A DNA stretch of 64,000 nt from Kangiellaceae bacterium. Its GTDB lineage: Bacteria > Pseudomonadota > Gammaproteobacteria > Enterobacterales > Kangiellaceae. The stretch lies in the NCBI GenBank assembly GCA_026196875.1, contig JAPHTP010000021.1, positions 1-64,000 of the forward strand, given 5' to 3'. Below the pieces are notes generated by a model. It saw only the letters and a program-made list of their open reading frames with translations. It made no database searches and was not told where the DNA came from. Positions 44,720 through 53,984 of the stretch are shown here, piece by piece. The position numbers were made by a program, and so were the translations under genes. Each line of letters starts with the position of its first letter. Within the stretch, counting starts at the first letter, position 1.

Positions 44720-46036
44720 TTATTGTAAATAACATCCATTGCCAAAATCTTTATGGTATTGTGAATCTATTAAGTTTACTGCACTATTGTCCCCTAGTGT
44801 ATCGAAAACTACAGAACCACCAATTCCCTTAAACTGAACCTTGTCGTACTTATCAAATGTTGAAGATAGCATTTGAAAGTCGGAGTGAGCTAAGCTTTGT
44901 CCATTTTTATGAGCTACCATTCTTATTGACTGATTTAATGGCAATTTGTACTTTTCTTGATGGGCTAGTGCGGCGGCAGATAGGTAAACTGCATCATGAA
45001 TTAGAGGGGTATAGTGGCGCCGCGTAACTGAGCCTAAATAGCTTTCAATTGTGAGATTAAGTTGTTCTACTTGCTGCTTGTTGCTATCCACATCTATTCC
45101 GAAAACACAAACTTCACTATTCGAATTTAGCGTTGTTATTCTCGAGTATTCGGGTAAAAAAAGTAGTGGGATAGGGGGCTTTTCTCTTTTTATGATATTT
45201 CTAATCGTACCCCAGCGCGCTACTTCATATGGAATAGGTAAAAAATACCCATCAAGGTTAAGGGAACGAGCCGTTATTAACTCATCAACAAAGTCGTAAG
45301 TTTCATAATCGACTATAGTTTTTAGTTTTTTATCGTAAATTATTTTGATATCGTTTGCTTGTGACAACTCTTCTAACAAGCCAAACAAATCGTAACCATA
45401 ATAGTCATCCTGATAGAAAACTCCGAGCCTCTTGACTTGGTGCTTTTGCATTAAGTCAATTGAGTTCTGTACTATTTGCCGATTGGTAGGTGCTAGACGA
45501 AATATCAAGTCGTTATCATTCAACTTGCTGATATACGATGCTGTAGCACTCGGCAGAACTAACGGAGTGTTATTTGGGATAGCTGCGTTTATGGCCACTT
45601 GTTTAACCATGCTAGAGTACATGGGTCCTATTATCATCTTTACCTTGTGGCGCTTTATCATTTGTTCGGTAATCGAAGATGCTAATTTAGGGTCGGTTGT
45701 GCTGTTACCTCGTATTAGCACTAAACGCTTACCAAAGATTCCACCTTTCCTGTTAATATCCTGCACTGCCAGATCCGCAGCCAATAGAAAGTCGGCAAAA
45801 AATTCGGGCTTATCCGAAAAAGATATCAAAATCCCTATATTGATAGAGTTTTCATCTGGTTTGTTTTTAGGATCGTAAAATAACTTGAGTTTAGATCTAT
45901 CTTTTATCTTTATATTGAGGAGCTCTTTAAGGCTAAGGTTAATGATGGAATCATCTTCCTCGGCGTTAAGCGGTGAAATCGAGCTGACGGACAGCAACCA
46001 AAGTATCAGACTTAGTTTAAAGAGTTTCGATAGCAA
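44720..46036 (-). CDS. periplasmic binding protein, branched-chain amino acid type
   Basis: 438 residues, TTG start, signal peptide to about residue 25 (NAE). After it comes INLSLKELLNIKIKDRSK, a short motif otherwise seen at the mature N-terminus of TonB receptors here. The main part is a class I periplasmic binding fold (Peripla_BP_6): INIGILISFSDKPEFFADFLLAADLAVQDINRKGGIFGKRLVLI, then MIIGPMYSSMVKQVA and RLGVFYQDDYYGYDLFGLL. It should bind an amino acid or similar ligand. No permease or ATPase genes are adjacent, so it may serve a receptor or sensor rather than an ABC importer. Confidence 0.85.
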   Translation of the reverse strand: MLSKLFKLSLILWLLSVSSISPLNAEEDDSIINLSLKELLNIKIKDRSKLKLFYDPKNKPDENSINIGILISFSDKPEFFADFLLAADLAVQDINRKGGIFGKRLVLIRGNSTTDPKLASSITEQMIKRHKVKMIIGPMYSSMVKQVAINAAIPNNTPLVLPSATASYISKLNDNDLIFRLAPTNRQIVQNSIDLMQKHQVKRLGVFYQDDYYGYDLFGLLEELSQANDIKIIYDKKLKTIVDYETYDFVDELITARSLNLDGYFLPIPYEVARWGTIRNIIKREKPPIPLLFLPEYSRITTLNSNSEVCVFGIDVDSNKQQVEQLNLTIESYLGSVTRRHYTPLIHDAVYLSAAALAHQEKYKLPLNQSIRMVAHKNGQSLAHSDFQMLSSTFDKYDKVQFKGIGGSVVFDTLGDNSAVNLIDSQYHKDFGNGCYLQ

Positions 46037-46397
46037 AATCTGTCTCGTTTGAATAGGCTCAAGTAGGCTTCAACTAAGTATAGGATAAATTGCTAAAGAG
46101 TAGAGAAGTTAAGGTGTGTTAATGGCTAACTGTGTGCAGCCAGTCAAATTAAACGTATGAAAAGATTAACGAAATCAAAGCTCAATGAAATAAAAATTCA
46201 ATGAAATCAAAGGTGGTATAGAAGCCAGAGCGACAGAATTTTCAAAACTACCACGATTAAAACAATGAGTTTAGCTAAGTGGACCCATATATGAATATTT
46301 ATTCTCAATTCTACTCATAAAGCTCTAGATTATTTATAAGCAGATTTAATTGAAAGCTTGAAGGGGGAATAGATTGAAGACTTAAAAGGTTGAAGAG
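46037..46397. other. intergenic region, 361 bp, with 16-bp repeats
   Basis: Between the binding-protein gene and the Lrp gene, both on the minus strand. It holds the three-unit repeat at 46168-46215 and part of the two-unit repeat at 46375-46406. No gene supported. Confidence 0.5.
46168..46215. repeat. 16-bp tandem repeats, three units
   Basis: AACGAAATCAAAGCTC, AATGAAATAAAAATTC and AATGAAATCAAAGGTG in exact 16-bp register. Confidence 0.8.
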
Positions 46398-46406
46398 TTA
46401 AAAGGT
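46375..46406. repeat. 16-bp tandem duplication across the Lrp stop codon
   Basis: TTGAAGACTTAAAAGG and TTGAAGAGTTAAAAGG differ at one base. The second unit includes the stop codon of the minus-strand Lrp gene, so the duplication copied the gene end. Confidence 0.85.
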
Positions 46407-46874
46407 AGACTCGTTAACCTTCTTGAGTTTTTCGTCGACGACTAAGCCATCCTTAATGGTTGCAAAAACAACATCTGTCTGGGTAGAACCATAAGTCGTT
46501 AAGCTATCAACTAAACTCCTTAAGTGTGCCATGTCCTTAGCTATTACTTGGAGAATCAATAATTCGGAGCCGGTTAATACGTGACACTCTACTAGCTCTG
46601 GGAGTTTTGAAATTGCATCAATAATTTGTCGATGATTTTTCGAGCCAGCGCTCAGGCGCACAAAAGCTTTTAGACCAAAGCCCAGTTTTTCCGGATCAAC
46701 TTTAGCACTAAAATTCTGAATCATCCCTTTTTCTACCAAGCGTTCTACGCGTTCAGCTATGGTACTTCTTGAACGGTTGAGTGACTTTGCTAGTTCAGAA
46801 ATTGTTGTGCGACTGTCTTTTTGTAATAGTTGGATTAGATTCCAGTCCAGGGCGGAAATTGTTGAATTTGGCAT
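46398..46874 (-). CDS. Lrp/AsnC-family transcriptional regulator
   Basis: 158 residues. N-terminal helix-turn-helix LDWNLIQLLQKDSRTTISELAKSLNRSRSTIAERVERLVEKGMIQNFSAKVDPEKLGF is a typical Lrp DNA-binding domain. The C-terminal RAM (ligand/oligomer) domain shows VECHVLTGSELLILQVIAKDMAHLRSLVDSL, with the Gly-rich turn that binds amino acids. It probably regulates nearby or amino-acid-related genes; the binding protein gene downstream is one candidate. Start supported by GGAAAA upstream. Confidence 0.93.
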   Translation of the reverse strand: MPNSTISALDWNLIQLLQKDSRTTISELAKSLNRSRSTIAERVERLVEKGMIQNFSAKVDPEKLGFGLKAFVRLSAGSKNHRQIIDAISKLPELVECHVLTGSELLILQVIAKDMAHLRSLVDSLTTYGSTQTDVVFATIKDGLVVDEKLKKVNESTF

Positions 46875-47090
46875 ATTGACTAGTTTTTCCTAAAAACGGT
46901 GACAAAATGTCGAAACTTCAACAATTTCGGGGTCACTTGTGGGTGGTATCATTTAGGCCTGTCATCTTATTATGAATAAATGGCCTTACGCAAGATTGCC
47001 AATCTAAGGAGAGAGCTAACTAGTTTTAGCTAGCGCCCAATTATCATAGAGAAAACTTCAGTCAGAAATGTTCAAACTTAGGAGAAGAGT

Positions 47091-47705
47091 ATGTCCCAAT
47101 CCAATTTATCCTCGCGTTATCGTCTAGGATACCTCAAAGAACTCTGTCTTTTGACGTCTTTATTGCTCTTATTCGTAATGGGATTATTAAATAAAGCCAA
47201 TGCATATGCGGATAAGTCAAACCCACTAGGTTCATTTAAGTCGTTAATTGGAGAGTGGTCGATAAAAGATTTTAGCCTCAGCAAAGAGGGTAAATGGCAG
47301 CCTGCGGGTGGAGCAGACTGGAATTTCTATCCAATACTAAATGGAGCTGCAATTCAGGATGATTGGATTTCGCCGGCTATGGATAAACCTGCACCCAAAA
47401 GTGGCAGACAGCTTGGTACTAACATTCGAATATTCAATCAAAAGACCAATGAGTGGCAGATGGCATGGATAGCCAATACCGGACAAAAGGTTGAAACATT
47501 TAAGGCTATTGAACTAGACGGCAAGATAGTAATGCTAGGTAAATACCAGGGAAATGATACTCGAATTACATTTTTCGATATAACCGAAAGCACTTTTTCC
47601 TGGACCATGGAAGTCAGTTCAAAATCCGGTTCAGATGAGAAAGTGCAACCGAGTTGGAAAGTCGTTTACAAAATCGAGGCAAGTAAAAAGCGAAAGGGTA
47701 GCTAA
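47091..47705 (+). CDS. exported lipocalin-like protein, DUF1579-like
   Basis: 204 residues. A long N-terminus with a hydrophobic segment (about 18-32) ends near NAYA and is a probable signal peptide. The mature part SFKSLIGEWSIKDFSLSKEGKWQPAGGADWNFYPILNGAAIQDDW, then GTNIRIFNQKTNEWQMAWIANTG, matches the layout of small beta-barrel proteins of the DUF1579 type, where Gly-x-Trp opens the domain. Probably binds a hydrophobic ligand, which is inference. Ribosome site AGGAG. Divergent from the Lrp gene. Confidence 0.75.
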   Translation: MSQSNLSSRYRLGYLKELCLLTSLLLLFVMGLLNKANAYADKSNPLGSFKSLIGEWSIKDFSLSKEGKWQPAGGADWNFYPILNGAAIQDDWISPAMDKPAPKSGRQLGTNIRIFNQKTNEWQMAWIANTGQKVETFKAIELDGKIVMLGKYQGNDTRITFFDITESTFSWTMEVSSKSGSDEKVQPSWKVVYKIEASKKRKGS

Positions 47706-47975
47706 AAGCGGAAGCTCAATTAAAAAACTAGTTCAATTACTGCTAGTGGCCAATAGTTTGACGAAAATTAGAAATAGCTCAGAGGTAATTAGAAGGCAAT
47801 TAAAAAGCACTTTAAATTTTGTTGATTAAGCTCGTAAATAAAACGTGCTTTGAGATTAGGACGGTGCAGGATATTCTAGATTAGTTTTTTAAATTGAGTC
47901 GGAAGTTGAGTTAGAATTTGAATCTGAATTGGAAATCGGCTTAAAAATGTCTGCCGTCAAAGTCAGAGGTACACG

Positions 47976-49004
47976 TTATCCACCGAAAAAATCAACTAAT
48001 TGTTCATAAGTATTTGAACTGATTGACTCGCTATTGTCTCCGGTTGTGTTTACAAACTGAACGATAACAGTATCTATATTCGCGTGATAACGTGCAATAC
48101 TTTGATAGCCCGGTAGCCAACCTGAGTGAGCATAGGATGGGAAGAACTGATCATAGATCATTTTTTCTTCAGAGGACAAAAGAGTGCCAGTTGCCAATCC
48201 TCGGATAAATACTCCTATATCTTCAACTGTAGATATCATTGAACCGCCAGGGATCACATAATCTTGCTGCAAGCGATCTTGGCCAATCCAATAACCTCTG
48301 GACATCAAATTTAAATCGACTTCTGAAAGAAGTGAGTAGGAATTCGTCATATCTAATGCTAACAAGATATTATCTCGTATGTATTGCTGATGGCTGTAAC
48401 CTAGCGCTGTATCCAATATCTTTCCGATCAGTAAGTAGTTAGTATTGGAATATTCAAAACGTGTGTCAGGCGCAAAGTCAGCGGGTAATCCGAGTACAAA
48501 CTCTAACGTATTATCAATATTTGTGTGGCTATCTTGCCAGCTGAAGCCGACTTGGCTATCAAAATCAGGAACACCACTGCGATGTTGAAGCAAGTTCTGT
48601 ATGGTAATTGATTGGGAGTTTGCAATGCGGATGGAAATGTCTGGTAACCAATATGCTAAAGTATCATCTGGATTTATCAGGCCTTCCCGGATAAGTTTGA
48701 CGGAAGCTACAGCAATGAATAATTTACTAATACTGGCAATCTTGAAAAGCGCCTCTGGCGAGGCAGCCACAGTATTGGTTCTATTCTGGAGCCCGGAAGC
48801 GAACGAGAGGGGAGATTCCCCCGTTTTTTCGACATAAACTAATATACCGTCAATTCCCTGCGAAACACCGTTATCAAGAATATCTTGAATTGTTAATGGT
48901 CGGGTCGTGGTGTTTTGGGAGCTACCGCCACAAGAAAGTAGTACTGCACACAGAATTATTTGTAAGAGCAAGAGTAGAAATGTTAACAGTCTATTCGGCG
49001 TCAT
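47976..49004 (-). CDS. serine hydrolase lipoprotein, class C beta-lactamase-like fold
   Basis: 342 residues. Lipobox LLSC (Cys25). Catalytic motifs of the beta-lactamase/esterase superfamily: S91-I-S-K94 (SxxK), YSN in FEYSNTNYLLIGKIL, and HSG in YAHSGWLPGYQS near the C-terminus, the KTG equivalent. It may be an esterase, peptidase or D-aminopeptidase in the envelope; true beta-lactamase activity is not implied by the motifs. Another member of the superfamily lies at 52749. Confidence 0.88.
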   Translation of the reverse strand: MTPNRLLTFLLLLLQIILCAVLLSCGGSSQNTTTRPLTIQDILDNGVSQGIDGILVYVEKTGESPLSFASGLQNRTNTVAASPEALFKIASISKLFIAVASVKLIREGLINPDDTLAYWLPDISIRIANSQSITIQNLLQHRSGVPDFDSQVGFSWQDSHTNIDNTLEFVLGLPADFAPDTRFEYSNTNYLLIGKILDTALGYSHQQYIRDNILLALDMTNSYSLLSEVDLNLMSRGYWIGQDRLQQDYVIPGGSMISTVEDIGVFIRGLATGTLLSSEEKMIYDQFFPSYAHSGWLPGYQSIARYHANIDTVIVQFVNTTGDNSESISSNTYEQLVDFFGG

Positions 49005-49319
49005 AATGCGGCTTCATTCCATTAAATTGTTATTCTTTATAGCACTCGTTACTATTGGTTTAAAAAACAGCCTCTGGCCAAGCAAAAAGGGAGTAAGTTT
49101 ATAATAGACTATTTTTAGGAAAACTTATCCAAAACAGCAGTGGTTGAAACATAAGCTGCTGGCTATCGTAACAATAGAGATAACTAATTAGAAAAAATAG
49201 ATTTCTAACAATGAGTTAAATCCTATGCTAACTCTTTAACGTTAGATTTTTAACTTTACCTTGCTAGACAATTATTTCAGAGCTTTTTTATAAAGATAGT
49301 AAAGGGAATGAAAATTACT
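49005..49319. other. intergenic region, 315 bp
   Basis: AT-rich, contains the promoter of the serine hydrolase gene. A 65-codon plus-strand frame (48907-49104) mainly overlaps that gene in the opposite direction. Nothing else supported. Confidence 0.4.
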
Positions 49320-50234
49320 TTATTGATTACTAATCCCTAAAACTTCTGTCTTGAACCGCATATCCAAATATGCTTCTTCAAAGGTGTGATGCCAAAGCCC
49401 TTTTTTCTGGCCTTTTACTCTTGCTATTTCGCCAATTTTTCCAGGGTTAAACTTAAATATTCTTTCGACTTGAAAGTCCACCAGCTGGTCAGTGTAGGCT
49501 TCTGTAGGAGTAATGATTTTCCAACCTTTGTTTTTCAAAGCCGCCACAAGGTCATCGATAAAAAGTGCAGCAATATCATTTTCGTGCAAAAGTAATACAT
49601 GCTTAGGTGAGCGGCCAATATGTTTCCGCGCCATTTGATCATAATACTCAATACTTTCCAATAGTACTCCGACATAAAAATTACCGAGTTTCTCGAAGTT
49701 AATTTTTGTTCCATTCTTGAGTGATTTTTGGAACAGGCTTTCGATATACCAGTCATAATTATTTAATGTAACGTAAGCATTTCGATAATTGTGTTGCTTT
49801 AATATAGCTCTTAACCCATCTCTTTTTTTAAGCGTGTTTCCTTCCCTTAGATAAGGAAATCTAAATAACTTTTGAAAGTTAGAATAATGATCAAGTGCTG
49901 TATCGGCTGCTAGAAAGTCATCTTTGTATTCGGCTAAACTCAACTTGTTAAAGTCAGGATGCGTGTGGGTGTGATTAGCAATGATATGGCCGGCATCGTT
50001 ATAGGTTTGAATTCGTTGCTTGCCCTCAGCATCCAATCGGCTAGAAACAGAAAAGAAAGCGACCTGCGGAACACCACTTCTCTTTAATGCCTTTATTAAA
50101 ATTTCAGCTCGAGCCGGACCGTCTAGATAACCTGATGCAGTTCTTGGTGAGTCGTCAAAAGTAATTGCCAGTTGCTTCGCGGTGGCATCTGAGCAGAACG
50201 CAGATATTAAAATAATGTAGAGGAAAACTTTCAT
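49320..50234 (-). CDS. polysaccharide deacetylase family protein, exported
   Basis: 304 residues from the ATG at 50234, five codons into the longest frame, where the signal peptide KVFLYIILISAFCSDATA begins. The NodB-type motifs are clear: TFDDSP (motif 1, Asp27-Asp28), HTHTHPDF (motif 2 metal His pair), RFPYLREG (motif 3), and LLHENDIAAL (motif 5 His). The enzyme should remove acetyl groups from an N-acetylated sugar polymer or act on a related substrate in the periplasm. Confidence 0.92.
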   Translation of the reverse strand: MKVFLYIILISAFCSDATAKQLAITFDDSPRTASGYLDGPARAEILIKALKRSGVPQVAFFSVSSRLDAEGKQRIQTYNDAGHIIANHTHTHPDFNKLSLAEYKDDFLAADTALDHYSNFQKLFRFPYLREGNTLKKRDGLRAILKQHNYRNAYVTLNNYDWYIESLFQKSLKNGTKINFEKLGNFYVGVLLESIEYYDQMARKHIGRSPKHVLLLHENDIAALFIDDLVAALKNKGWKIITPTEAYTDQLVDFQVERIFKFNPGKIGEIARVKGQKKGLWHHTFEEAYLDMRFKTEVLGISNQ

Positions 50235-50308
50235 ATTAGTTTCGATCACTATTTAGTTCCTGTCACGATTTAGTTCGTTTCACAGTGGTAGTTTTGGATT
50301 GCCGGTTA

Positions 50309-50333
50309 GTCTAAACTGGCCGAGAGTTTAGAC
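50309..50333 (-). terminator. hairpin after the small hypothetical gene
   Basis: Perfect 9-bp stem GTCTAAACT/AGTTTAGAC with a 7-nt loop in the gap between two minus-strand genes. It lacks a U-run, so termination is uncertain. Confidence 0.4.
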
Positions 50334-50366
50334 CGGTTTAAAGTATAAACTGGTTTAAAGTATAAA
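50333..50366. repeat. 17-bp tandem duplication
   Basis: CCGGTTTAAAGTATAAA and CTGGTTTAAAGTATAAA differ at one base. They stand directly before the end of the minus-strand gene at 50368. Confidence 0.85.
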
Positions 50367-50367
50367 T

Positions 50368-50706
50368 TTATTGGTTTTCATCCGTTGAGAAGTAATTCGC
50401 GATCCAATCGTAAAGAAGCCGTGTGCTGACTTCCTCAAATGCAATTGCCTCAAAATGATCACTCGGGTCTTTATCTCGGTAAGCAAACTGATAGCTTAAT
50501 ATATCAGGCTGTTCATCGTGTAAAATTAAGATGATTCGACGTTGAGTCTTTAGGCAGTCAATTGTCATAGTATCAGCGGGAAAACCAATATCTCTCATAC
50601 CTTTATGTAAGCCAACAATTGGGTTGATAGTCAGATAGTCTTTCTGAATACGGGCGTGCGCTTGTTCCGCGCAATCAGATAAAATTTCTAATCTGGATTT
50701 TGACAA
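50368..50706 (-). CDS. small hypothetical protein
   Basis: 112 residues from a TTG at 50706, with a GAAGAG-like site upstream. No signal peptide. Helix-then-strand pattern (SRLEILSDCAEQAHARIQKDY, RRIILILHDEQPDILSYQFAYRD, FEAIAFEEVSTRLLYDWIANYF). I recognise no family. It is preceded by a divergent RhlE-type helicase gene. Confidence 0.6.
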   Translation of the reverse strand: MSKSRLEILSDCAEQAHARIQKDYLTINPIVGLHKGMRDIGFPADTMTIDCLKTQRRIILILHDEQPDILSYQFAYRDKDPSDHFEAIAFEEVSTRLLYDWIANYFSTDENQ

Positions 50707-50928
50707 GGTGATTCTCTTCGCATGGTTTCTTTGAAATCGATTATATCCAACTCAGTTTAGATAGTCATTGGCTGTTAGGTTGGAGCCTTTGGTGTATTTT
50801 TCGATCGGCGATGCAAATTAAAACTATAATGCCAATTACACATCTAGCAATACTGACTTTAAAAATCGCCAAATTACCTAAAAAGCGATAAAATGCCGCC
50901 GAAATCCCTATCCTGAAAGGATTGTGGT

Positions 50929-50964
50929 ATGCAAATGAATGAATTCACGGCCCGGTTGGCTTAA
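50929..50964 (+). other. possible 11-codon leader ORF before the helicase gene
   Basis: ATG at 50929 after GAAAGG would encode MQMNEFTARLA and stop. The spacing to the ribosome site is good, better than that of the helicase start. It may be a regulatory leader peptide or chance. Confidence 0.3.
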
Positions 50965-50983
50965 TTTGAGAATAAGTATCTTC

Positions 50984-52453
50984 ATGTCAAAATCTGCTTC
51001 AAGACCTAATAAGTCAGAATCTAACAAGTCAGAACCTAACTCTAATCGAAAGCCAAAATCTCAATCAATGGTTTACGATGAGGCCAAAACAGTGGCTAAT
51101 TCTAAGTTGGATCAACAAGAAACGCTGGATCAACAAGAAACTCGAAAATCAGAACAAGAATGTAGATCTTTGAATAGCTCTTTGAAAGTGGCTGGTTCGT
51201 TTTCCGAGCTCAATCTGGAAGAGGGGCTACTTAAGGCGCTAGCTGAAAACGATTACACTAAACCTACCCCAATTCAGGCGCGAGTGATTCCGCCAATTCT
51301 AGCTGGACGCGACCTAATGGGCGCCGCGCAAACCGGTACAGGTAAAACTGCTGCGTTTACTCTACCTATTCTCAACCAACTGAGCCAAAGAAGACCTCCT
51401 AAGGCCAATTGCGTTAGCGCATTGATTTTGGCACCAACGCGAGAACTTGCAGAGCAGGTACATCAAAATGTTAAAAAATACGGAGTGCATACCGGCTGTC
51501 GCTCCGTCGTTGTTTACGGTGGAGTTAAAATCAATCCGCAAATGATGCGATTGCGTAAAGGGGCTAGCATCTTGGTTGCTACTCCCGGACGCTTGCTTGA
51601 CTTGATGGAAAAGAATGCGGTTAAGTTCGAACAACTAGAGTTTCTAGTATTAGACGAAGCCGATCGAATGCTAGATATGGGGTTTATGCCGGATATCAAG
51701 AGAATTGTTTCAAAGCTACCGGCGAAACGACAAACAATGCTATTTTCGGCGACTTTTTCTGACTCCATTAAGGAAATTTCAAAGCGCTTTCTCAAAGATG
51801 CAATCAGGGTAGAGACTGCACCAGCCAATACGACTGCCAAAACTGTAGAGCAGTGGCTCTATCCTGTGGACAAGAAAAGTAAATCTGCTATGTTGAGTTA
51901 CCTAATCGGTCATAATCAATGGACTAAATTGCTGGTATTCGTTAAGACTCGAAAAGGTGCAAATAAACTTGCTTATGACTTGGATAAGTCAGGTATTAAA
52001 TGTGCGGCTATTCACGGCGATAAGAGTCAAGGAGCAAGAAATCGTGCGCTAGCGGAATTTAAAGACAACAAAGTACATGTTTTGGTTGCTACTGATATTG
52101 CTGCGAGAGGTCTTGATATCGACCAAATGCCCTTGGTGGTTAACTTTGATTTGCCCAAGGTCGCAGAAGATTACGTACATAGAATTGGTAGAACCGGCAG
52201 GGCAGGTGAGAAGGGAGTAGCAATTTCTTTGGTTAGCCTCGATGAGATTGATTCTCTTAGAGCGATCCAGAGCTTAATTGGGCTAAAACTGAAAAGAAAT
52301 CTAGTTGAAGGCTTCATACCCGAAAATAAACTTCCTGATGTACCATTAACCGCCTCAAAAAAGAAAAAACCACATAAAAAGAAACTGGCCAAAGCAAAAG
52401 CTAAGCTAGCGGTGAAAAAATCAAAGAGTTCGCGTAGCAAACCGAGTCGTTAG
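50984..52453 (+). CDS. rhlE: DEAD-box RNA helicase, RhlE-like
   Basis: 489 residues from the ATG at 50984; an in-frame ATG at 50939 adds 15 residues and is possible. The helicase core has all motifs: Q-motif PTPIQARVIP, motif I AQTGTGKT, Ia APTRELAEQ, Ib TPGRLLDL, motif II LDEADRM, motif III SATFS, motif V ATDIAARGLDI and motif VI HRIGRTGRAG. The tail is Lys-rich (KKKKPHKKKLAKAKAKL), typical of RhlE, and the N-terminus is low-complexity with internal repeats NKSESNKSEP and LDQQETLDQQET. It unwinds RNA in ribosome assembly or RNA decay. Followed by an intrinsic terminator. Confidence 0.92.
   Translation: MSKSASRPNKSESNKSEPNSNRKPKSQSMVYDEAKTVANSKLDQQETLDQQETRKSEQECRSLNSSLKVAGSFSELNLEEGLLKALAENDYTKPTPIQARVIPPILAGRDLMGAAQTGTGKTAAFTLPILNQLSQRRPPKANCVSALILAPTRELAEQVHQNVKKYGVHTGCRSVVVYGGVKINPQMMRLRKGASILVATPGRLLDLMEKNAVKFEQLEFLVLDEADRMLDMGFMPDIKRIVSKLPAKRQTMLFSATFSDSIKEISKRFLKDAIRVETAPANTTAKTVEQWLYPVDKKSKSAMLSYLIGHNQWTKLLVFVKTRKGANKLAYDLDKSGIKCAAIHGDKSQGARNRALAEFKDNKVHVLVATDIAARGLDIDQMPLVVNFDLPKVAEDYVHRIGRTGRAGEKGVAISLVSLDEIDSLRAIQSLIGLKLKRNLVEGFIPENKLPDVPLTASKKKKPHKKKLAKAKAKLAVKKSKSSRSKPSR
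51107..51142 (+). repeat. 18-bp in-frame tandem duplication in the helicase N-terminus
   Basis: TTGGATCAACAAGAAACG and CTGGATCAACAAGAAACT encode LDQQET twice. A second, 15-bp pair at 51008-51037 encodes NKSES/NKSEP. Confidence 0.9.
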
Positions 52454-52564
52454 ATAGATCGTAAAACAGATCGTGAAAAACGAAAACCTAAGCTTGACGA
52501 TAACAGCTTTAAGGCTGAATGACGTTCGGGGTTGGTAATCCAGTAGAAATTGTGGATGTCTATT

Positions 52565-52586
52565 CTGGGTATTGCCCAGCTTTTTT
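52565..52586 (+). terminator. rho-independent terminator of the helicase gene
   Basis: CTGGG-TATTG-CCCAG stem followed by C and six T, about 110 bases past the helicase stop codon on the plus strand. Confidence 0.8.
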
Positions 52587-52748
52587 AATACCTTAAGTTG
52601 TTAGTACCAAAGTTCCTTTGTATTACATCTTTTCAATAGCCTCCACGATGATTATCTATCTTCGAGAAATCTCGCTCCAGCGCATTTGATTGATTTTTCG
52701 GGGCTGTTCGATTATTGGTAGATAACAATCGTTAAAGGCGGAAAAATA

Positions 52749-53930
52749 ATGCACCTGACTAAGTTTATTAAATTCTTACGTTTTCTGCCGTTAATGGCGA
52801 TTAATTTATATGGATTAAATGTAATCGCCAATGACTCTATTGAAGACAAGCTACAAAATGTTATACGAAGTGAGACTTCATATAATGATATCAATGAACT
52901 CATGCAGGACCACGGCGTACCAGGGATTAGCTTGGCTTTGATCCACGACCGGCGGCTCTACTGGACTAAAGGCTTTGGGGTTAAGCAGGCGTCAGCGAAT
53001 AAGCAAACAGTGGCGAGTCAGAAAGTAGATACAGAAACAATTTTTTCCGTTGGTTCGATCAGCAAAGTTGGTGCTGCGGTTGTTTCTCTCAAACAGGTCG
53101 ATCAAGGAAAAATTAAGCTTGATGCTGATGTGAACCAATATCTGACTAGTTGGAAAGTTCCTCAAAGCCGTTATAACAAAGTTCAACCTGTCACCCTTAA
53201 AAATATACTTTCACACACCGCGGGGTTTAATGTACATGGCTTTGCTGATTTCCAACCGGGCGAGCGTATTCCGAAAACGCTCGATATTCTAGAGGGACGT
53301 TATCCGGCCAAGAACTCCGAGATCGAATTAATTTTCGAGCCAGGCTCAAGGTATAAGTACTCGGGTGGCGGTACTACTGTCCAGCAAATGCTGCTCGAAG
53401 ATTTATTGCAGAAAAGTTTTGCCGAACTCACTCAACAACATCTATTCAAGCCGCTTGGAATGAATCGCTCAACTTACCAAAATCCACTGCCAAAAAGCCT
53501 TGTAAATGTTGCTAAGGCGCATGATCGTCGTGGAAAGCCTAGAGCTTTACCTCGAGGGTATGAGGCAATGCCTGAGCAGGCAGCTTCAGGTCTATGGACA
53601 ACACCAACTGATTTGTCAAAGATTATAGTTAGTTTAATGAAATCTTATGACGGAGACTCTAACGGTTTCCTTAGCCAAAATATAGTTAAGAAAATGATGG
53701 CTAGAGTGGGGCCGAGTGAATTTGGTCTTGGCCCAGTAATGGTTGATAAGTTTACTTTTCAACACGGCGGCTCAAACGATTCTTACAAAGCTTTTTTTCG
53801 CGGGAACCTTCAAACTGGCAACGGATATGTCATTTTTACCAATGGCGCTAACGGCAATGCGTTGATTAAGGTGCTTAGAGAGGTTCTGGAAAAACTCCTT
53901 AATCAGAAAGCGGCTAAGCTCGCGCCCTAA
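52749..53930 (+). CDS. exported serine hydrolase, beta-lactamase-like fold
   Basis: 393 residues with a signal peptide to about residue 28 (IAN). Catalytic motifs: S103-I-S-K106 (SxxK) in FSVGSISKVGAAV, YSG in YKYSGGGTTVQQML, and HGG in FQHGGSNDSYKAFF. These mark the penicillin-binding/esterase superfamily; the exact reaction cannot be read. It lies after the RhlE terminator as a separate unit. Confidence 0.9.
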   Translation: MHLTKFIKFLRFLPLMAINLYGLNVIANDSIEDKLQNVIRSETSYNDINELMQDHGVPGISLALIHDRRLYWTKGFGVKQASANKQTVASQKVDTETIFSVGSISKVGAAVVSLKQVDQGKIKLDADVNQYLTSWKVPQSRYNKVQPVTLKNILSHTAGFNVHGFADFQPGERIPKTLDILEGRYPAKNSEIELIFEPGSRYKYSGGGTTVQQMLLEDLLQKSFAELTQQHLFKPLGMNRSTYQNPLPKSLVNVAKAHDRRGKPRALPRGYEAMPEQAASGLWTTPTDLSKIIVSLMKSYDGDSNGFLSQNIVKKMMARVGPSEFGLGPVMVDKFTFQHGGSNDSYKAFFRGNLQTGNGYVIFTNGANGNALIKVLREVLEKLLNQKAAKLAP

Positions 53931-53984
53931 TTACAAGAAAATCTAGCTTTTAACTGAGGCGTGGCGCTCCGAATAGCTTGTCAT

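Noticed and set aside
47635-47829. 64-codon plus-strand frame at the end of the DUF1579-like gene
   Set aside because: It overlaps the end of that gene in another frame and is only Lys/Arg/Ser-rich filler.
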